A stretch of 5,929 bases of DNA from Nocardioides sp. (lineage in GTDB: Bacteria > Actinomycetota > Actinomycetes > Propionibacteriales > Nocardioidaceae). Where the stretch lies: positions 1-5,929 of the forward strand of contig JAOPXF010000089.1 of the NCBI GenBank assembly GCA_025965295.1, written 5' to 3'. The position numbers were made by a program, and so were the translations under genes. Positions within the stretch are counted from its first letter, which is position 1, and each line of letters starts with the position of its first letter. Below the pieces are notes generated by a model that saw nothing but the letters and a program-made list of their open reading frames with translations, searched no databases and was not told the origin of the DNA. Positions 5,872-5,929 of the stretch are shown here, one piece after another.

Positions 5872-5929
5872 CTCGAGCAGCTCCATCGTCAGCGACGCGG
5901 CGAGCTGCTGGGTCGGCGACGGCTTCCAG
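5872..5929 (-). pseudogene. pruA: pruA upstream fragment, separated from the rest by TAG and cut by the window edge
   Basis: These bases read in the same frame as the downstream pruA part and give WKPSPTQQLAASLTMELLE before the TAG. WKPS is the conserved aldehyde dehydrogenase strand whose Lys contacts the NAD adenosine ribose, and the helix that follows leads directly into the expected EAGMPPGVINMLPGDG. This shows the gene extends beyond the window end and that the stop interrupts a formerly continuous reading frame. If the stop is real, a ribosome could at most restart at ATG 5862, nine bases after the TAG begins, but that product would lack much of the NAD-binding domain and is unlikely to work. 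Confidence 0.75.

Overview
The window looks like chromosomal DNA of a high-GC actinobacterium. The genes are strongly GC-biased at third codon positions, starts include GTG, two tandem genes belong to the mostly actinobacterial DUF2505 family, and several starts lack a well-placed Shine-Dalgarno sequence. Nocardioides or a related Propionibacteriales genus is my best guess from the character of the proteins; this is an inference, not a database match.

Layout. (1) Positions 77-1605, plus strand: two class I SAM-dependent methyltransferases joined by a 4-base ATGA overlap, an evident translationally coupled pair. (2) Positions 1636-2439, minus strand: tryptophan 2,3-dioxygenase (kynA), convergent with the methyltransferases and standing alone without other kynurenine genes in view. 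(3) A 54-bp divergent gap with a perfect 10-bp palindrome, followed at 2494-3464 (plus) by two tandem DUF2505 paralogues joined by a TGATG stop/start overlap. (4) Positions 3449-3607, minus: a 52-residue single-pass membrane protein whose 3' end overlaps the second DUF2505 gene. (5) A 157-bp divergent intergenic region rich in GC palindromes, then an Old Yellow Enzyme type flavin oxidoreductase at 3765-4838, plus. (6) A 68-nt long imperfect palindrome at 4858-4925 between convergent genes. (7) From 4933 to the window end, minus: L-glutamate gamma-semialdehyde (P5C) dehydrogenase, pruA, whose reading frame is broken by an in-frame TAG at 5869-5871.

Functionally this is mostly ordinary metabolism: amino-acid catabolism (tryptophan to N-formylkynurenine; the last step of proline to glutamate), an ene-reductase and two small-molecule methyltransferases. 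I see no pathway linking all units and no defence, mobile or CRISPR system. The points most worth checking are the nonsense codon in pruA, the large palindrome, the odd start region of kynA, and the duplicated DUF2505 pair.
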